45,837 nt of DNA from Blastocatellia bacterium (GTDB lineage Bacteria; Acidobacteriota; Blastocatellia; Pyrinomonadales; Pyrinomonadaceae). Location: positions 1 to 45,837 of the forward strand of contig JACCVY010000124.1 in assembly GCA_013697915.1 (NCBI GenBank), in the 5' to 3' direction. The notes under the pieces were generated by a model. That model ran no database searches. It was not told the DNA's origin and saw only the letters and a program-made list of their open reading frames with translations. The position numbers and the translations under genes were made by a program. This document shows, piece after piece, positions 16,143-26,968 of this stretch (its first letter is position 1; every line of letters starts with the position of its first letter).

Positions 16143-16181
16143 GCGGGGTCATTGGGTGAGCAAATCGTCTGATGTCCCCGC
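16143..16181 (+). other. Hairpin between hsp20 and clpB
   Basis: GCGGGG (16143-16148) pairs with CCCCGC (16176-16181), extended inward by three more pairs after a U-U mismatch. No T-run follows, so it is not an intrinsic terminator; it could be a processing or mRNA-stability element that lets hsp20 be expressed above clpB. Confidence 0.45.
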
Positions 16182-16203
16182 TTAAAGATAAGAACTAACA
16201 GAC

Positions 16204-18798
16204 ATGCGATTAGATAAATTTACGCTGCGAGCGCAGGAAGCCATTCAGGCGGCGATTGAACTCGCGGAACGAAACCAGCATCAGCAGGTTGAACCGGAAC
16301 ACTTGCTCGCCGCCATGCTCGAGCAGCCGGAAGGAATTGTGCGTCCGGTTCTGGGCAAACTCGCAGTCAACGTGCCCGTAGTGCTCAATGATGTACAGGC
16401 CGCAATCGGTCGCTTTCCACGAGTTGAAGGCGGACAGCAGTATTTCAGTTCGCGTCTCAGCCAGATTTTTACGGCCACTCAAAAGCTAGCCGACAAGATG
16501 GGCGACGAGTTTAACTCGACCGAGCATCTGCTGCTGGCGATCGCGGATGAAAAGGATGGCGAAGCAGGAAAGATTCTGCGCCAGCATGGCGTAAAGCGCG
16601 ACGATCTGTTGAAAGTGATCGAGCAGATGCGCGGCGGCTCGAAGATTACAGACCCGAACGCGGAACAGAATTATCAAGCGCTTTCTAAATATGCGCGCGA
16701 CCTAACGGAACTGGCCCGCAAGAACAAACTCGATCCCGTGATCGGTCGTGATGACGAGATACGAAGAACTATCCAGGTGCTGTCGCGGCGCACAAAGAAT
16801 AATCCGGTTTTGATTGGCGAACCGGGCGTAGGCAAGACCGCCATCGTCGAGGGACTGGCACAACGGATCGTTTCGGGCGACGTGCCGGAAACGCTGCGTA
16901 ACAAGCGACTCGTCGGACTTGATTTGGGTTCGATGCTGGCAGGCGCAAAGTATCGCGGCGAGTTTGAAGATCGCTTGAAGGCGGTTCTAAAAGAGATCGA
17001 GAACGCCCAGGGGCAAATCATTCTTTTCATTGACGAGCTCCATACTTTGGTTGGAGCGGGCGCCGCGGAAGGCGCGATCGACGCGTCGAACATGTTAAAG
17101 CCGGCACTGGCGCGCGGCGAGTTGCGCTGCGTCGGCGCTACCACGCTCAACGAATACAAGAAATATATTGAAAAAGATGCCGCACTCGAACGCCGCTTCC
17201 AACAGATCTACGTAGGTGAGCCGAGCGTCGAAGACACGATCGCCATCCTGCGCGGCTTGAAAGAGCGCTACGAAGTGCATCATGGCGTGCGCATCAAGGA
17301 TTCGGCTATCGTTGCTGCTGCCACACTTTCTAATCGTTACATCACTGATCGGTTCCTTCCGGACAAGGCCATCGACCTAATCGATGAAGCAGCTTCGCGT
17401 CTCAGAATCGAAATTGATTCGCTGCCGCAGGAGATCGATGAACTCGAGCGCGAAATTCTGCAACTGGAAATTGAGCGCCAGGCTTTGCAGCGCGAGGAAG
17501 ATGAAAAGTCGAGAGCGCGGCTGAAGGAGATCGAACAGCGTATTGCGGATTTGCGCGAAAACTCGTCGGGCATGAAAGCCAAATGGCAGTCGGAAAAAGA
17601 AGCCATCGAGCGCATGCGTACCGCTAAAGCTGAACTCGAGCAACTGAAGATGCAACTCGAACAGGCGCGAAACGCCGGCGACCTGGCGCGGGCCTCCGAG
17701 CTGCAATACGGCCAGATTCCGGAGCTTGAACGTAAGTTTGCGGCCGAGCAGGAAAAGCTTGCAGCTTTTCAAAAAGACGGCGTCATGCTCAAGGAAGAAG
17801 TTGATGAAGAAGACGTCGCACAGGTCGTTGCGAAGTGGACCGGCATTCCAGTTTCTAAGATGCTGGAAGGGGAGACGCACAAGCTGCTGACGATGGAAGA
17901 AGGTCTCGGCAAGCGCGTGATCGGCCAGGAAGAAGCATTGGCTGCGGTTGCTGATGCAGTCAGACGCGCGCGCGCTGGTTTGCAGGATCCGAATCGGCCC
18001 ATTGGCTCATTCATATTTCTTGGCCCAACCGGCGTGGGTAAAACTGAAACAGCACGGGCGCTGGCTGAATTCCTTTTCGATGACGAGCGGGCGATGATTC
18101 GTCTCGACATGTCTGAGTACATGGAGAAGCACGCAGTGGCACGTATGATTGGCGCGCCGCCGGGTTATGTTGGTTACGAGGAAGGTGGGCAGCTAACTGA
18201 AGCGGTGCGCCGCCGGCCGTACGCAGTGATTCTTTTTGATGAGATCGAGAAAGCGCATCAGGATGTTTTCAATGTGCTGCTGCAGATTCTGGACGACGGC
18301 CGGTTAACCGATTCGAAGGGTCGCACTGTTGATTTCAAAAACACTGTGCTGATTATGACTTCAAACCTCGGCTCGCGCGAGATTCAGGCCGCCGAAGGCG
18401 ATGAGGCGCAGGTGCGCGAGGCGGTGTTGCAGGAACTGCGCGACCACTTTAAGCCGGAATTTCTTAATCGCATCGACGACATAGTGATCTTTCATCAGCT
18501 TTCGCGCGAGCAGATCGTGAAGATTATCGACGTGCAGCTTGAACGACTGCGAAAGATGCTCGGCGAACGGGGCGTTCAACTCGTTTTGGATGATTCGGCG
18601 CGACAGCTTCTGGCTCGTGAAGGCTACGATCCGACGTACGGCGCGCGTCCTCTGAAGCGAGCCATTCAGACGCTGATACAAAACCCGCTGGCGGTGAAGC
18701 TCCTGAACGGAGAAGTTCTGCCAGGGCAAATTGTCAGAGTGTCGGCTGAAGTCGATAAGATGGTTTTTAAGAACGAGGTCGCGGCGGCAGTTGCTTAA
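16204..18798 (+). CDS. clpB: ClpB protein disaggregase
   Basis: The protein has 864 residues, the usual ClpB length. The N domain is at ~1-150 ([20 protein letters not shown]). AAA-1 has Walker A GEPGVGKT (~205-212) and Walker [11 protein letters not shown]. The coiled-coil M domain is at ~405-530 (long Glu/Arg/Gln heptads), diagnostic for ClpB. AAA-2 has Walker A GPTGVGKT (~606-613) and the MSEYMEKH and [13 protein letters not shown] pore-loop region. No IGF/LGF ClpP-binding tripeptide occurs before PEFLNRIDD, as expected for a disaggregase. It works with the DnaK system and Hsp20; grpE lies nearby but dnaK and dnaJ are not in the window. Confidence 0.97.
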   Translation: MRLDKFTLRAQEAIQAAIELAERNQHQQVEPEHLLAAMLEQPEGIVRPVLGKLAVNVPVVLNDVQAAIGRFPRVEGGQQYFSSRLSQIFTATQKLADKMGDEFNSTEHLLLAIADEKDGEAGKILRQHGVKRDDLLKVIEQMRGGSKITDPNAEQNYQALSKYARDLTELARKNKLDPVIGRDDEIRRTIQVLSRRTKNNPVLIGEPGVGKTAIVEGLAQRIVSGDVPETLRNKRLVGLDLGSMLAGAKYRGEFEDRLKAVLKEIENAQGQIILFIDELHTLVGAGAAEGAIDASNMLKPALARGELRCVGATTLNEYKKYIEKDAALERRFQQIYVGEPSVEDTIAILRGLKERYEVHHGVRIKDSAIVAAATLSNRYITDRFLPDKAIDLIDEAASRLRIEIDSLPQEIDELEREILQLEIERQALQREEDEKSRARLKEIEQRIADLRENSSGMKAKWQSEKEAIERMRTAKAELEQLKMQLEQARNAGDLARASELQYGQIPELERKFAAEQEKLAAFQKDGVMLKEEVDEEDVAQVVAKWTGIPVSKMLEGETHKLLTMEEGLGKRVIGQEEALAAVADAVRRARAGLQDPNRPIGSFIFLGPTGVGKTETARALAEFLFDDERAMIRLDMSEYMEKHAVARMIGAPPGYVGYEEGGQLTEAVRRRPYAVILFDEIEKAHQDVFNVLLQILDDGRLTDSKGRTVDFKNTVLIMTSNLGSREIQAAEGDEAQVREAVLQELRDHFKPEFLNRIDDIVIFHQLSREQIVKIIDVQLERLRKMLGERGVQLVLDDSARQLLAREGYDPTYGARPLKRAIQTLIQNPLAVKLLNGEVLPGQIVRVSAEVDKMVFKNEVAAAVA

Positions 18799-18820
18799 TA
18801 GTTTCGAGGGGTAGAACACG

Positions 18821-19264
18821 ATGTCTCAGTGGAATCCATTACACGACCTGGTGACTTTGCAGGATCGGATGAACCGTTTGTTTGAAGACGCAACGCAACG
18901 GCGCGCCAGCGAAGCCGACCAAAAAGATGAATTGGAACGTGCGGATTGGTATCCGGCGGCGGACGTTTATGAAAACGAGGGCGCGTTTATGCTGGCAGTC
19001 GATCTTCCCGGCATTGATCGCGCGAAACTGGATATCAGCATTGAGGGCGATAACCGGCTGACGATTAAGGGCGAGCGCACGGCGCGTGATTCAACACAGC
19101 ATCGCGGCGAGTGTCCGAGCGGCAAGTTTTTGCGGACCTTCAGCGTGCCCGCCTCCGTCGATCAAAAGGACATCAGGGCAAACTACAAGGACGGCGTGCT
19201 CGAAGTTCAGCTGCCAAAGCAGCCCGAGCGCAAACCGCAGCGCGTGGAAATCAAAGTTTCTTAG
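18821..19264 (+). CDS. Small heat-shock protein Hsp20 (second copy)
   Basis: 147 residues, starting 22 bases after clpB. The N-terminus WNPLHDLVTLQDRMNRLFED and the alpha-crystallin domain (WYPAADVYENEGAFMLAVDL, PGIDRAKLDISIEGDNRLTI, closing YKDGVLEVQLPK) are clear. It lacks the long acidic tail of the first copy and ends shortly after the domain (RVEIKVS). The pair may form hetero-oligomers. The ribosome-binding site GAGGGG is about 10 bases before the ATG. Tandem Hsp20 genes around clpB suggest a single stress operon. Confidence 0.93.
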   Translation: MSQWNPLHDLVTLQDRMNRLFEDATQRRASEADQKDELERADWYPAADVYENEGAFMLAVDLPGIDRAKLDISIEGDNRLTIKGERTARDSTQHRGECPSGKFLRTFSVPASVDQKDIRANYKDGVLEVQLPKQPERKPQRVEIKVS

Positions 19265-19280
19265 CTAGGGAAGTGGTAGA

Positions 19281-19298
19281 GCAAACTGTTAGTTTTGC
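19281..19298. repeat. Solitary copy of the GCAAACTGTTAGTTTGC palindrome
   Basis: GCAAACTGTTAGTTTTGC, a self-complementary word with one extra T, lies between hsp20 and grpE. Two perfect inverted copies lie at 25166-25259. Confidence 0.6.
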
Positions 19299-19345
19299 AG
19301 TGCCTCGTTACCGCTGTTGTGCGGACAAATGGGTGTAACAAGAGT

Positions 19346-19996
19346 ATGAGCAGATTTGGCAGGGATCGCAGGGGCGCATGGGATGAGGACGAACCGCGTG
19401 ACATCAGAGTAACTGATCGCCGCCGCATTCATTTGGATGATGAAGGCGAGAGCGCCACACCGGCTGCTGACGTTCCTAATCTTAAACCAAGCTACGTCGA
19501 GGAACTGGAAGCGCGCACCCGTGCCGCGGAACAAAAAGTCCAGGAAGTGCAGGCGCGTTTTGAACAACTGCGCCAGCAACTCCAAAATGAGACTGACGAG
19601 ACGCGCCGGCGTTTGAACAAAGCCGCCGACGAGCGCGCGCACCGCGAGAAAGCAAATTTCATTACCGCGCTCTTGCCTGTGCTGGACAATCTGCAACGCG
19701 CCACTGAGGCTACTGAATCAGGTGCGTCTGCCGAGGACGTTGCCGAAGGCGTGCGTCGTACGGCGACCAGTTTCGAAAATGCGCTTGCCGCAGCCGGTGT
19801 CGAGCCGATTGAATCCGTCGGTCAACAGTTCAATCCTGAATTGCATGATGCGGTGGAAACCGCTGAAGTGGAACCGGGAGACGAAGGCAAAGTTATCGAC
19901 GAGTATGCGCGTGGTTACAAAATCGGCGAGCGGTTGTTACGTCCCGCGCGGGTGAAGGTTGGGCGTTCGACCAACAAAGCTAAGGCTGTGGAGTGA
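19346..19996 (+). CDS. grpE: GrpE nucleotide-exchange factor
   Basis: 216 residues from the ATG at 19346; the frame extends upstream to 19295, but those codons run through the spacer and carry no GrpE character. After a charged leader, residues ~55-110 form a long coiled coil (VEELEARTRAAEQKVQEVQA), followed by the GrpE core NFITALLPVLDNLQRATEAT and the C-terminal beta domain (FNPELHDAVETAEVEPGDEG; YARGYKIGERLLRPARVKVG). It exchanges ADP on DnaK; dnaK is not in this window, so the partner must be encoded elsewhere. It is probably co-transcribed with hsp20-clpB-hsp20 and groEL. Confidence 0.95.
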   Translation: MSRFGRDRRGAWDEDEPRDIRVTDRRRIHLDDEGESATPAADVPNLKPSYVEELEARTRAAEQKVQEVQARFEQLRQQLQNETDETRRRLNKAADERAHREKANFITALLPVLDNLQRATEATESGASAEDVAEGVRRTATSFENALAAAGVEPIESVGQQFNPELHDAVETAEVEPGDEGKVIDEYARGYKIGERLLRPARVKVGRSTNKAKAVE

Positions 19997-20038
19997 TTGC
20001 GAACTTAAACGGAAACCTATTGAAGATTTAGGATTTCA

Positions 20039-20065
20039 GATCTCATAAGAAAATGAGATGAGATC
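20039..20065 (+). promoter_or_regulatory. Alternative hairpins just upstream of the groEL ribosome-binding site
   Basis: ATCTCAT (20040-20046) can pair with ATGAGAT at 20053-20059 (7 bp, 6-base loop), or the 8-base GATCTCAT (20039-20046) can pair with ATGAGATC at 20058-20065 (11-base loop). The two folds exclude one another, and the AAGGAG (20069-20074) begins four bases later. It may tune groEL translation. It does not match CIRCE. Confidence 0.45.
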
Positions 20066-20070
20066 CATAA

Positions 20071-21714
<1,644 letters not shown>

Positions 21715-21854
21715 AGGCAGCGGCTGGGGAATATTGACGCAGTGTGTTGAGGGTTCCTGTAAAAGCCTTCCAGTTGGCCGCATATTTGCTTGAAGTGGCA
21801 TGGCGAGAAATCTTATTGCATTGAAACGCAACGGCGAATATGCTCGAAACATCT

Positions 21855-21878
21855 AACCGCCGGAGTTGGGCGGTTTTT
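21855..21878 (+). terminator. Intrinsic terminator after groEL
   Basis: AACCGCC (21855-21861) pairs with GGCGGTT (21869-21875) around loop GGAGTTG and leads into a TTTTT run (21874-21878). It lies 141 bases after groEL and 85 bases before the Clp ATPase gene, so that gene probably has its own promoter. Confidence 0.85.
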
Positions 21879-21962
21879 GCAGTTCCCGTTTTGAAAAGAA
21901 GAAGACCTGCCGTCACGAAATAGTGCACGATGGTTTTCTTTTAGGAAGTACAGGTTAAGAAA

Positions 21963-24248
21963 ATGGTTGATCTAGGTTCGTATAAAGACAAATTTGGGGA
22001 CAGTGGCCAGCGCGTGTTGGAGTATGCGCTGAACGAGTCGCGACAGCGTGACCAGAATTTCGTCGCGGTCGAGCACATTCTCGAGGCGTTGATGCATGAA
22101 GAGCCTGACATGTTTAATTCCACGATGCGCGAGCTGTCGTTGGATCCGGTGAGTGTGAAGATCGCCATCGACCAGCGCCTCGATACCAGCCGGCAACAGC
22201 ATGTGGGTAAAGGCTTCCGAATTTCTCCTGACACAACCGATCTTTTCAAGCGGGCGATGGAACGCGCGCGCGCCCAGGGTCGCAAGACGATCGAAGCGAC
22301 AGACATTTTTTCCGCGCTTTCAAATCAGGAAAGCCTCTTCCTTGACGTGTTGCGAACGATGGGCGCCAATCCGGACGCGATAGCGGAAAATGTTCAGGCG
22401 CAGGTGCAAAAGCGTGAACGGGAAGAAGAACAGTATCGCAAGAAATTCGATCTCCCGCCTTACCTAAAACATTTTGGCGTTTCCCTTAACCGGCTGGCGC
22501 GTGCCGACAAGATTGCGCCCACCATTGGCCGCGAAAAAGAAATCCAGCAGATCGTCGAAATTCTGTGTCACCGCGAGCGCGCAAATTCGCCCATGCTTGT
22601 TGGCGAACCCGGCGTCGGCAAGACGGCCGTCGTCGAAGGGCTGGCGCGAATGATTGAGCTGGAACCCGAGAAAGTGCCGGCGCGTTTGCGTGGGAGCCAC
22701 GTGGTCCAATTGCAAATGGGCGGCCTGGTTGCCGGCACGATGCTGCGCGGCATGTTTGAAGAAAGAATCAAAGGCATCATCGACGAAGTTAAAGAAAAGG
22801 ACAATCTGATCCTTTTCATCGACGAAGCCCACACCATTATCGGTGCTGGCTCGGCCCTGGGAACTTCTTCCGATGCAGCCAACATGTTCAAGTCGGCACT
22901 GGCGCGCGGCGACATGCGCATCATCGGTGCCACTACGATTTCTGAATACAAGGAATACATCGGCGAAGATGAAGCGCTGGCGCGGCGTTTCCGGCTGGTG
23001 AAAGTCGTCGAGCCTTCGATTAGTGAGACACGCGAAATTCTTCTCGGGCTGCGGCCGCGGTTGGAGAAAAACTATTCGGTGAAGATTTCCGACGACGCGA
23101 TAAATATCGCGTTGGAGATGGCGCCTAAGTACATACGCAATCTGCACCTGCCGGACAAAGCGATTGGCTGGCTCGATACGGCTGCCGTGAAAGTTGAAAT
23201 TAACGAACCGCAGACGATGGTCGTTAAACCTGAGCATGTGATCGAAGTCATTTCGCAGGAATCGCGTATTCCCCGCGACATGATCTTTCGCGACACCAGC
23301 GAACGTTTTTCAATGACCGAAGCGATGCTCGCGCAACGTGTCATCGGCCAGAAGGCCGCCATTAAAGCAGTGGCGCAGCGCCTGCGTCTTAACAAAGGGC
23401 CGCTGAAAGAGTCGCATTACAAACCCGACGGCGTGTTGTTGTTTCTTGGTCCAACCGGCGTTGGAAAAACTGAATTGGCCAAAGCGGTCGCCGAATTCAT
23501 GTTTGGCGATGAAGAGAAGATGGTGCGCATCGACATGTCGGAATACAGCGAAGGCACCGTCGGCATCGAGAAGCTTATCGGCATGCCACGCGGCATCGTT
23601 GGTTCCGAGCGCGGCGGTATCTTGACTGAACAACTGCGCGAGAATCCCTACACTGTGCTGTTGCTCGATGAAGTAGAAAAAGCTTCGCCGTATTTGATGA
23701 ACCTGTTCCTGCAGGCTTTCGACGAGGGTTGGTTGACGGACGGGCGCGGCAAGAAAGTTTACCTGTCAGACGCGATTGTGATCATGACTTCGAATCTCGG
23801 TTCCGAAAGCTTCAAGAAGTTTGAGAAGCCACTCGGTTTCGGGACGAAGACTGCGGCAGACTTTCGCGTTGTAAAAAACGAAGTGATGAAGGCTGCGGAG
23901 ATGCGCTTCTCGCCGGAGTTTCGCAATCGCATTGACGAGATTATTGTGTTTGCACCGTTGACGATGGACGAGGTGCGGCAGATTGCCGAGCTTTATGTAA
24001 CCCGGCTTCAGCGCCAGATGCAGCGGCAGGGTAAAGAAGTCACAGTTACCGATGAAGCTTTGAACTTTTTGACCGAAAAAGGCTTTAACACCAAGTACGG
24101 CGCGCGCTTTCTGAAACGCCACATCGATGAGAAAGTGAAGCTGCCGCTGACCGCGATGTGGAAGACGGCGACCAATTTCGTGGTCGAGCTGGAAGATGGC
24201 GAGGCAGTGGTAAAGCCGGTCGCGGGCACGAACGCAAGTCTGAACTAA
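21963..24248 (+). CDS. ClpA/ClpC-type AAA+ unfoldase
   Basis: The protein has 761 residues. The N domain covers ~1-150 (double Clp-N type: GQRVLEYALNESRQRDQNFV). AAA-1 has GEPGVGKT (~214-221) and ILFIDEAHTIIG. There is no M-domain coiled coil between the two ATPase modules, unlike ClpB. AAA-2 has GPTGVGKT (~495-502), MSEYSEGTVGIEKLIG and LLLDEVEKA. EKPLGFGTKT (~residues 621-630), just before FSPEFRNRIDEIIVF, holds an LGF tripeptide at the place of the ClpP-docking loop, so it probably feeds ClpP. It is shorter than ClpC and not clearly ClpA, so no symbol is given. It ends with a strong terminator. The role is likely stress proteolysis alongside the ClpB island. Confidence 0.9.
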   Translation: MVDLGSYKDKFGDSGQRVLEYALNESRQRDQNFVAVEHILEALMHEEPDMFNSTMRELSLDPVSVKIAIDQRLDTSRQQHVGKGFRISPDTTDLFKRAMERARAQGRKTIEATDIFSALSNQESLFLDVLRTMGANPDAIAENVQAQVQKREREEEQYRKKFDLPPYLKHFGVSLNRLARADKIAPTIGREKEIQQIVEILCHRERANSPMLVGEPGVGKTAVVEGLARMIELEPEKVPARLRGSHVVQLQMGGLVAGTMLRGMFEERIKGIIDEVKEKDNLILFIDEAHTIIGAGSALGTSSDAANMFKSALARGDMRIIGATTISEYKEYIGEDEALARRFRLVKVVEPSISETREILLGLRPRLEKNYSVKISDDAINIALEMAPKYIRNLHLPDKAIGWLDTAAVKVEINEPQTMVVKPEHVIEVISQESRIPRDMIFRDTSERFSMTEAMLAQRVIGQKAAIKAVAQRLRLNKGPLKESHYKPDGVLLFLGPTGVGKTELAKAVAEFMFGDEEKMVRIDMSEYSEGTVGIEKLIGMPRGIVGSERGGILTEQLRENPYTVLLLDEVEKASPYLMNLFLQAFDEGWLTDGRGKKVYLSDAIVIMTSNLGSESFKKFEKPLGFGTKTAADFRVVKNEVMKAAEMRFSPEFRNRIDEIIVFAPLTMDEVRQIAELYVTRLQRQMQRQGKEVTVTDEALNFLTEKGFNTKYGARFLKRHIDEKVKLPLTAMWKTATNFVVELEDGEAVVKPVAGTNASLN

Positions 24249-24280
24249 TCCTTCGATTTGGTTGTTCGGGAACTAAGCAA

Positions 24281-24312
24281 GGGCTTCAAGGTTATTTATT
24301 GAAGCCCTTTTT
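24281..24312 (+). terminator. Intrinsic terminator after the Clp ATPase gene
   Basis: A perfect 9-bp stem GGGCTTCAA (24281-24289) / TTGAAGCCC (24299-24307) with a 9-base loop, followed by TTTTTC. It closes the chaperone/protease island. Confidence 0.92.
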
Positions 24313-24339
24313 CTTTGAACAAAGTCGTAGATTTAAACG

Positions 24340-25161
24340 ATGATTCACATCTTCCTCCGTCACTGCCGTCTCAGGTTATTTCTTCCAGTCCTACTCTGCG
24401 CGCCATCTTTGATGGCGCAACAGACTGTGCCGCCCAAACCGGCTGCTGACGTAAAGGCGGAAGCCGTTGTCAATCACGCAATTGAAGTGCTTGGCGGCAG
24501 CGGCTATCTCAATGTCACGACGATTGTCAGCCGCGGGTTCTTTACCGCTTTTCAGGCCGGCATATCGCAGCTTCCCGCTCGCTTTGTTGACTACATTGTT
24601 TATCCGGACCATGAGCGTACTGAGTTCACCAGCATGGGCATTCGCGCGATTCAAACCAACGCCGGCGAAACCGGCTGGGTGTTTGACGGAGCCAACAAAA
24701 CTTTGAGCGACATGAAAGCGCCGCAGATCGCCGACTTCAAACACAGCATGCGCACCAGCGTCGAAAATCTTTTGCACGGCTGGTGGAAAAAAGACGGAGC
24801 CACGCTTAGCTACGTCGGCCGTCGCGAAGCAGGCGTAGGGAAACGGAATGAGACGGTGCGGTTAACTTACGCGGACGGTTTTTGGGTTGAGTATGAGTTT
24901 GGCGCGAAAGACTGTTTGCCCGCGAAAGTGATTTACAAACGAATGCGGAAGAAAGCAGACTCGGACGAAACCGAAGACATCAGCGAAGAGGATCGTCTGG
25001 CGAAACCGATTAGGGTACAGGGCATAACCGCGCCGTGGGTCGTTGACCACTACATCAATGGCGTGCAGACCAGCCGTATCAGCTACGAATCAGTTGTTTA
25101 CAATCAGCCACTCCCCGGCTCGCTTTTTGCCAAACCCGCAAACATCAAAGCGCTGAAGTGA
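24340..25161 (+). CDS. Secreted LolA-like/outer-membrane lipoprotein-sorting-type protein
   Basis: 273 residues with a signal peptide (LRLFLPVLLCAPSLMAQQ). The mature part begins with the frequent motif AEAVVNHAIEVLGGSGYLNV (helix after a Pro-rich linker), then antiparallel strands such as DYIVYPDHERTEFTS, TGWVFDGANKTLSDM and YADGFWVEYEF, as in periplasmic LolA-like domains common in Acidobacteria. RVQGITAPWVVDHYINGVQT and the closing LFAKPAN are typical of the family's end. The function is unknown, possibly lipid or lipoprotein handling in the periplasm. A related type is seen at the window start. Confidence 0.65.
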   Translation: MIHIFLRHCRLRLFLPVLLCAPSLMAQQTVPPKPAADVKAEAVVNHAIEVLGGSGYLNVTTIVSRGFFTAFQAGISQLPARFVDYIVYPDHERTEFTSMGIRAIQTNAGETGWVFDGANKTLSDMKAPQIADFKHSMRTSVENLLHGWWKKDGATLSYVGRREAGVGKRNETVRLTYADGFWVEYEFGAKDCLPAKVIYKRMRKKADSDETEDISEEDRLAKPIRVQGITAPWVVDHYINGVQTSRISYESVVYNQPLPGSLFAKPANIKALK

Positions 25162-25165
25162 TCAT

Positions 25166-25259
25166 GTAAAGCAAACTGTTAGTTTGCTTTGGCCGGCGAT
25201 CACTTACCTGGCCATAAAGCGCCAGGCACCAACGACCGCAAACTAACAGTTTGCTTTAC
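25166..25259. repeat. Inverted pair of GCAAACTGTTAGTTTGC palindromes
   Basis: A 22-base unit at 25166-25187 (GTAAA + GCAAACTGTTAGTTTGC) recurs exactly inverted at 25238-25259. Each arm is itself a palindrome, so either two small hairpins or one large cruciform can form. The element fills the gap between the LolA-like gene and the VWA gene; a third copy is at 19281-19298. Confidence 0.85.
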
Positions 25260-25271
25260 GAGTTTTACCCA

Positions 25272-26291
25272 ATGAAATCAACGTTGCTGGTAATCCTGGT
25301 TCTGCTTAACTCGCTCGCGTGCGATGTTTGGGCGCAGGCACGAGTTGATCAGGACGATGACGTCATTCGCGTCGAAACCGACGTCACCAACCTACCGTTC
25401 ACGGCCAACGACAAAAACAATCGCTTCATCACTACGCTCGAACAGTCAGACATTCGCGTGCTCGAAGACGGCCTTCCACAGCAACTCTTTACTTTTCAAC
25501 GTGAAACTGATCGCCCGCTGTCCATTGCTTTTCTGATTGATGTCAGCCAATCCGAAGAGCGCACGCTGCCGGAAGAGAAACGCGCCGCGCGATCCTTTAT
25601 CGAAACGATTATTCAGTCGAAGAAAGATCAGGCGGCGATCATTCCTTTTACCGGCTCGGCATTTCTTGAGCAGGGATTGACGCGCGATGTGTTTGCAATC
25701 TATCGCGCTCTCGAACGGGTTGAAGTTGCGCAGCCTTCGTATTTGGGATCGGGGCGGGCGTTGACCGGAATAACTTCCGGGCCCGGAATGAAGCGTCCGC
25801 CGCAAGAGGGTTCGACCGCGATTTGGGAGGCGATAACGTTGACTGCAAGCGAAGTGCTGGCCAGGAGTCCGGTCCAACGCCGCCGCGCGATCATTCTCCT
25901 GACTGATGGACAAGATACGACCAGCCGGCTGAAGGCGATTGACGCTGTCAATGCCGCTCTCGACGCCGAAACAATTATTTATGCGATTGGTATTGGCGAC
26001 AGCAAGTATGAAGGAGTTGATCGCGATGTGTTGCGCGGCATCGCCGAGCGCACCGGCGGCCGTGCCTTCTTTCCGAAGAAGGACGTTGATTTGAGCTCAG
26101 TATTTAGGGAGATCGAACAGGAGCTGCGCACGCAATACTTGATTGCTTATTCGTCAACGAACAAGAACCGCAACGGCGCCTACCGCCAGATACGAATCGA
26201 AGTTACAAATCCCGCGCTGCAAAAAGAACAACTCAAACTCCGCCACCGCCCCGGCTATTTTGCGAAACCTCTGCAGAACCGGGAGCGGTAG
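25272..26291 (+). CDS. Secreted VWA-domain protein (VWFA-related Acidobacterial type)
   Basis: 339 residues from the ATG at 25272; an in-frame TTG at 25251 lies inside the palindrome and is rejected. The signal peptide is MKSTLLVILVLLNSLACDVW, cleaved near AQ. An N-terminal beta segment (VIRVETDVTNLPFTANDKNN, then DIRVLEDGLPQQLFTFQRET) precedes the VWA domain, whose MIDAS motif is IAFLIDVSQS (DxSxS). IILLTDGQDTTSRLK carries the later MIDAS Asp. The end (TQYLIAYSSTNKNRNGAYRQ, KLRHRPGYFA) matches the VWFA-related domain expanded in Acidobacteria. It is presumably an extracytoplasmic metal-dependent adhesion or assembly protein. Confidence 0.88.
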   Translation: MKSTLLVILVLLNSLACDVWAQARVDQDDDVIRVETDVTNLPFTANDKNNRFITTLEQSDIRVLEDGLPQQLFTFQRETDRPLSIAFLIDVSQSEERTLPEEKRAARSFIETIIQSKKDQAAIIPFTGSAFLEQGLTRDVFAIYRALERVEVAQPSYLGSGRALTGITSGPGMKRPPQEGSTAIWEAITLTASEVLARSPVQRRRAIILLTDGQDTTSRLKAIDAVNAALDAETIIYAIGIGDSKYEGVDRDVLRGIAERTGGRAFFPKKDVDLSSVFREIEQELRTQYLIAYSSTNKNRNGAYRQIRIEVTNPALQKEQLKLRHRPGYFAKPLQNRER

Positions 26292-26333
26292 CGACCGGAT
26301 GCGAGTTGACTTCGTTAGGAGAGTTTGCACCTC

Positions 26334-26360
26334 TTGACACATTCTTTGACAGCTTATAGC
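26334..26360 (+). promoter_or_regulatory. Possible higBA promoter
   Basis: TTGACA (26334-26339) and TATAGC (26355-26360) are 15 bases apart, shorter than ideal. Transcription would begin within a few bases of the GTG start of higB, giving a nearly leaderless mRNA. Confidence 0.4.
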
Positions 26361-26368
26361 GTGAACGA

Positions 26369-26725
26369 GTGATTCGCTCCTTCCGTGGAAAGGAGGCCCA
26401 GGCTTTATTCGAAGGCCAAAGCCCGCGGCGGCTTCAGCAGATCGCCAGAGTTGGGCAGCGAAAGCTCATGCAATTACACGCCGCCCATCGCCTGCGCGAT
26501 CTGACAATTTTTCCAGGGAATCACCTTGAGGCTTTGAAACGGGAGCGGAAGGGCCGGCACAGTATTCGCATCAACGACCAATATCGTATCTGTTTCGTTT
26601 GGCGCGATGGCGACGCGTTTGATGTTGAGATAGTTGATCACCACACTAGGAGTCAGTTATGCCTAAGAAGAACAACAGAATGCCGCCGGTTCACCCCGGA
26701 GAGATTCTCAGAGAAGACCTCATGA
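26369..26725 (+). CDS. higB: HigB-type (RelE-fold) toxin with an extended C-terminus
   Basis: 118 residues from GTG. Residues 1-92 match a full HigB/ParE-like toxin (MIRSFRGKEAQALFEG, RRLQQIARVGQRKLMQLHAA, GRHSIRINDQYRICFVWRDG, FDVEIVDHH). The family normally ends at about that DHH, near residue 92. Here the sequence GATCACCACACTAGG reads past it; removing one AC would give GAT CAC CAC TAG. So a 2-base slip probably added 26 residues, which overlap higA by 67 bases in another frame. Toxins of this type cleave mRNA at ribosomes. Whether the tail harms activity is unknown. Confidence 0.85.
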   Translation: MIRSFRGKEAQALFEGQSPRRLQQIARVGQRKLMQLHAAHRLRDLTIFPGNHLEALKRERKGRHSIRINDQYRICFVWRDGDAFDVEIVDHHTRSQLCLRRTTECRRFTPERFSEKTS

Positions 26726-26967
26726 AGCCTTTGGGCCTTACAATGAATGGCCTGGCGCGCGAATTAAAAATTCCTGTGAACAGGATGAGCGAGATCGTCA
26801 ATGGTCGTCGCGCCCTCAATGCCGATGCCGCGCTTCGCTTGTCGCGCTACTTTGGGAACACCCCTGAGTTCTGGATCAACCTTCAAGCTGCCTACGATCT
26901 CCGCGTCACCATTCATTCCTCAGCCAGTCGTATCGAACGAGAGGTGCGTCCTCGCAAAGCTGCTTGA
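26659..26967 (+). CDS. higA: HigA-type antitoxin (HTH_3/XRE)
   Basis: 102 residues. The opening PPVHPGEILREDLMKPLGLT and MNGLARELKIPVNRMSEIVN form the helix-turn-helix, followed by LRLSRYFGNTPEFWINLQAA, the HigA hallmark. AGGAGT lies eight bases before the ATG, inside the end of higB, so the pair is translationally linked. It binds HigB and represses its own promoter by family knowledge. It converges on the DUF5996-type gene, one base between stops. Confidence 0.92.
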   Translation: MPKKNNRMPPVHPGEILREDLMKPLGLTMNGLARELKIPVNRMSEIVNGRRALNADAALRLSRYFGNTPEFWINLQAAYDLRVTIHSSASRIEREVRPRKAA

Positions 26968-26968
26968 C

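Noticed and set aside
22464-23237. 257-codon minus-strand frame inside the Clp ATPase gene
   Set aside because: It is the complement of Walker motifs and conserved AAA sequence.
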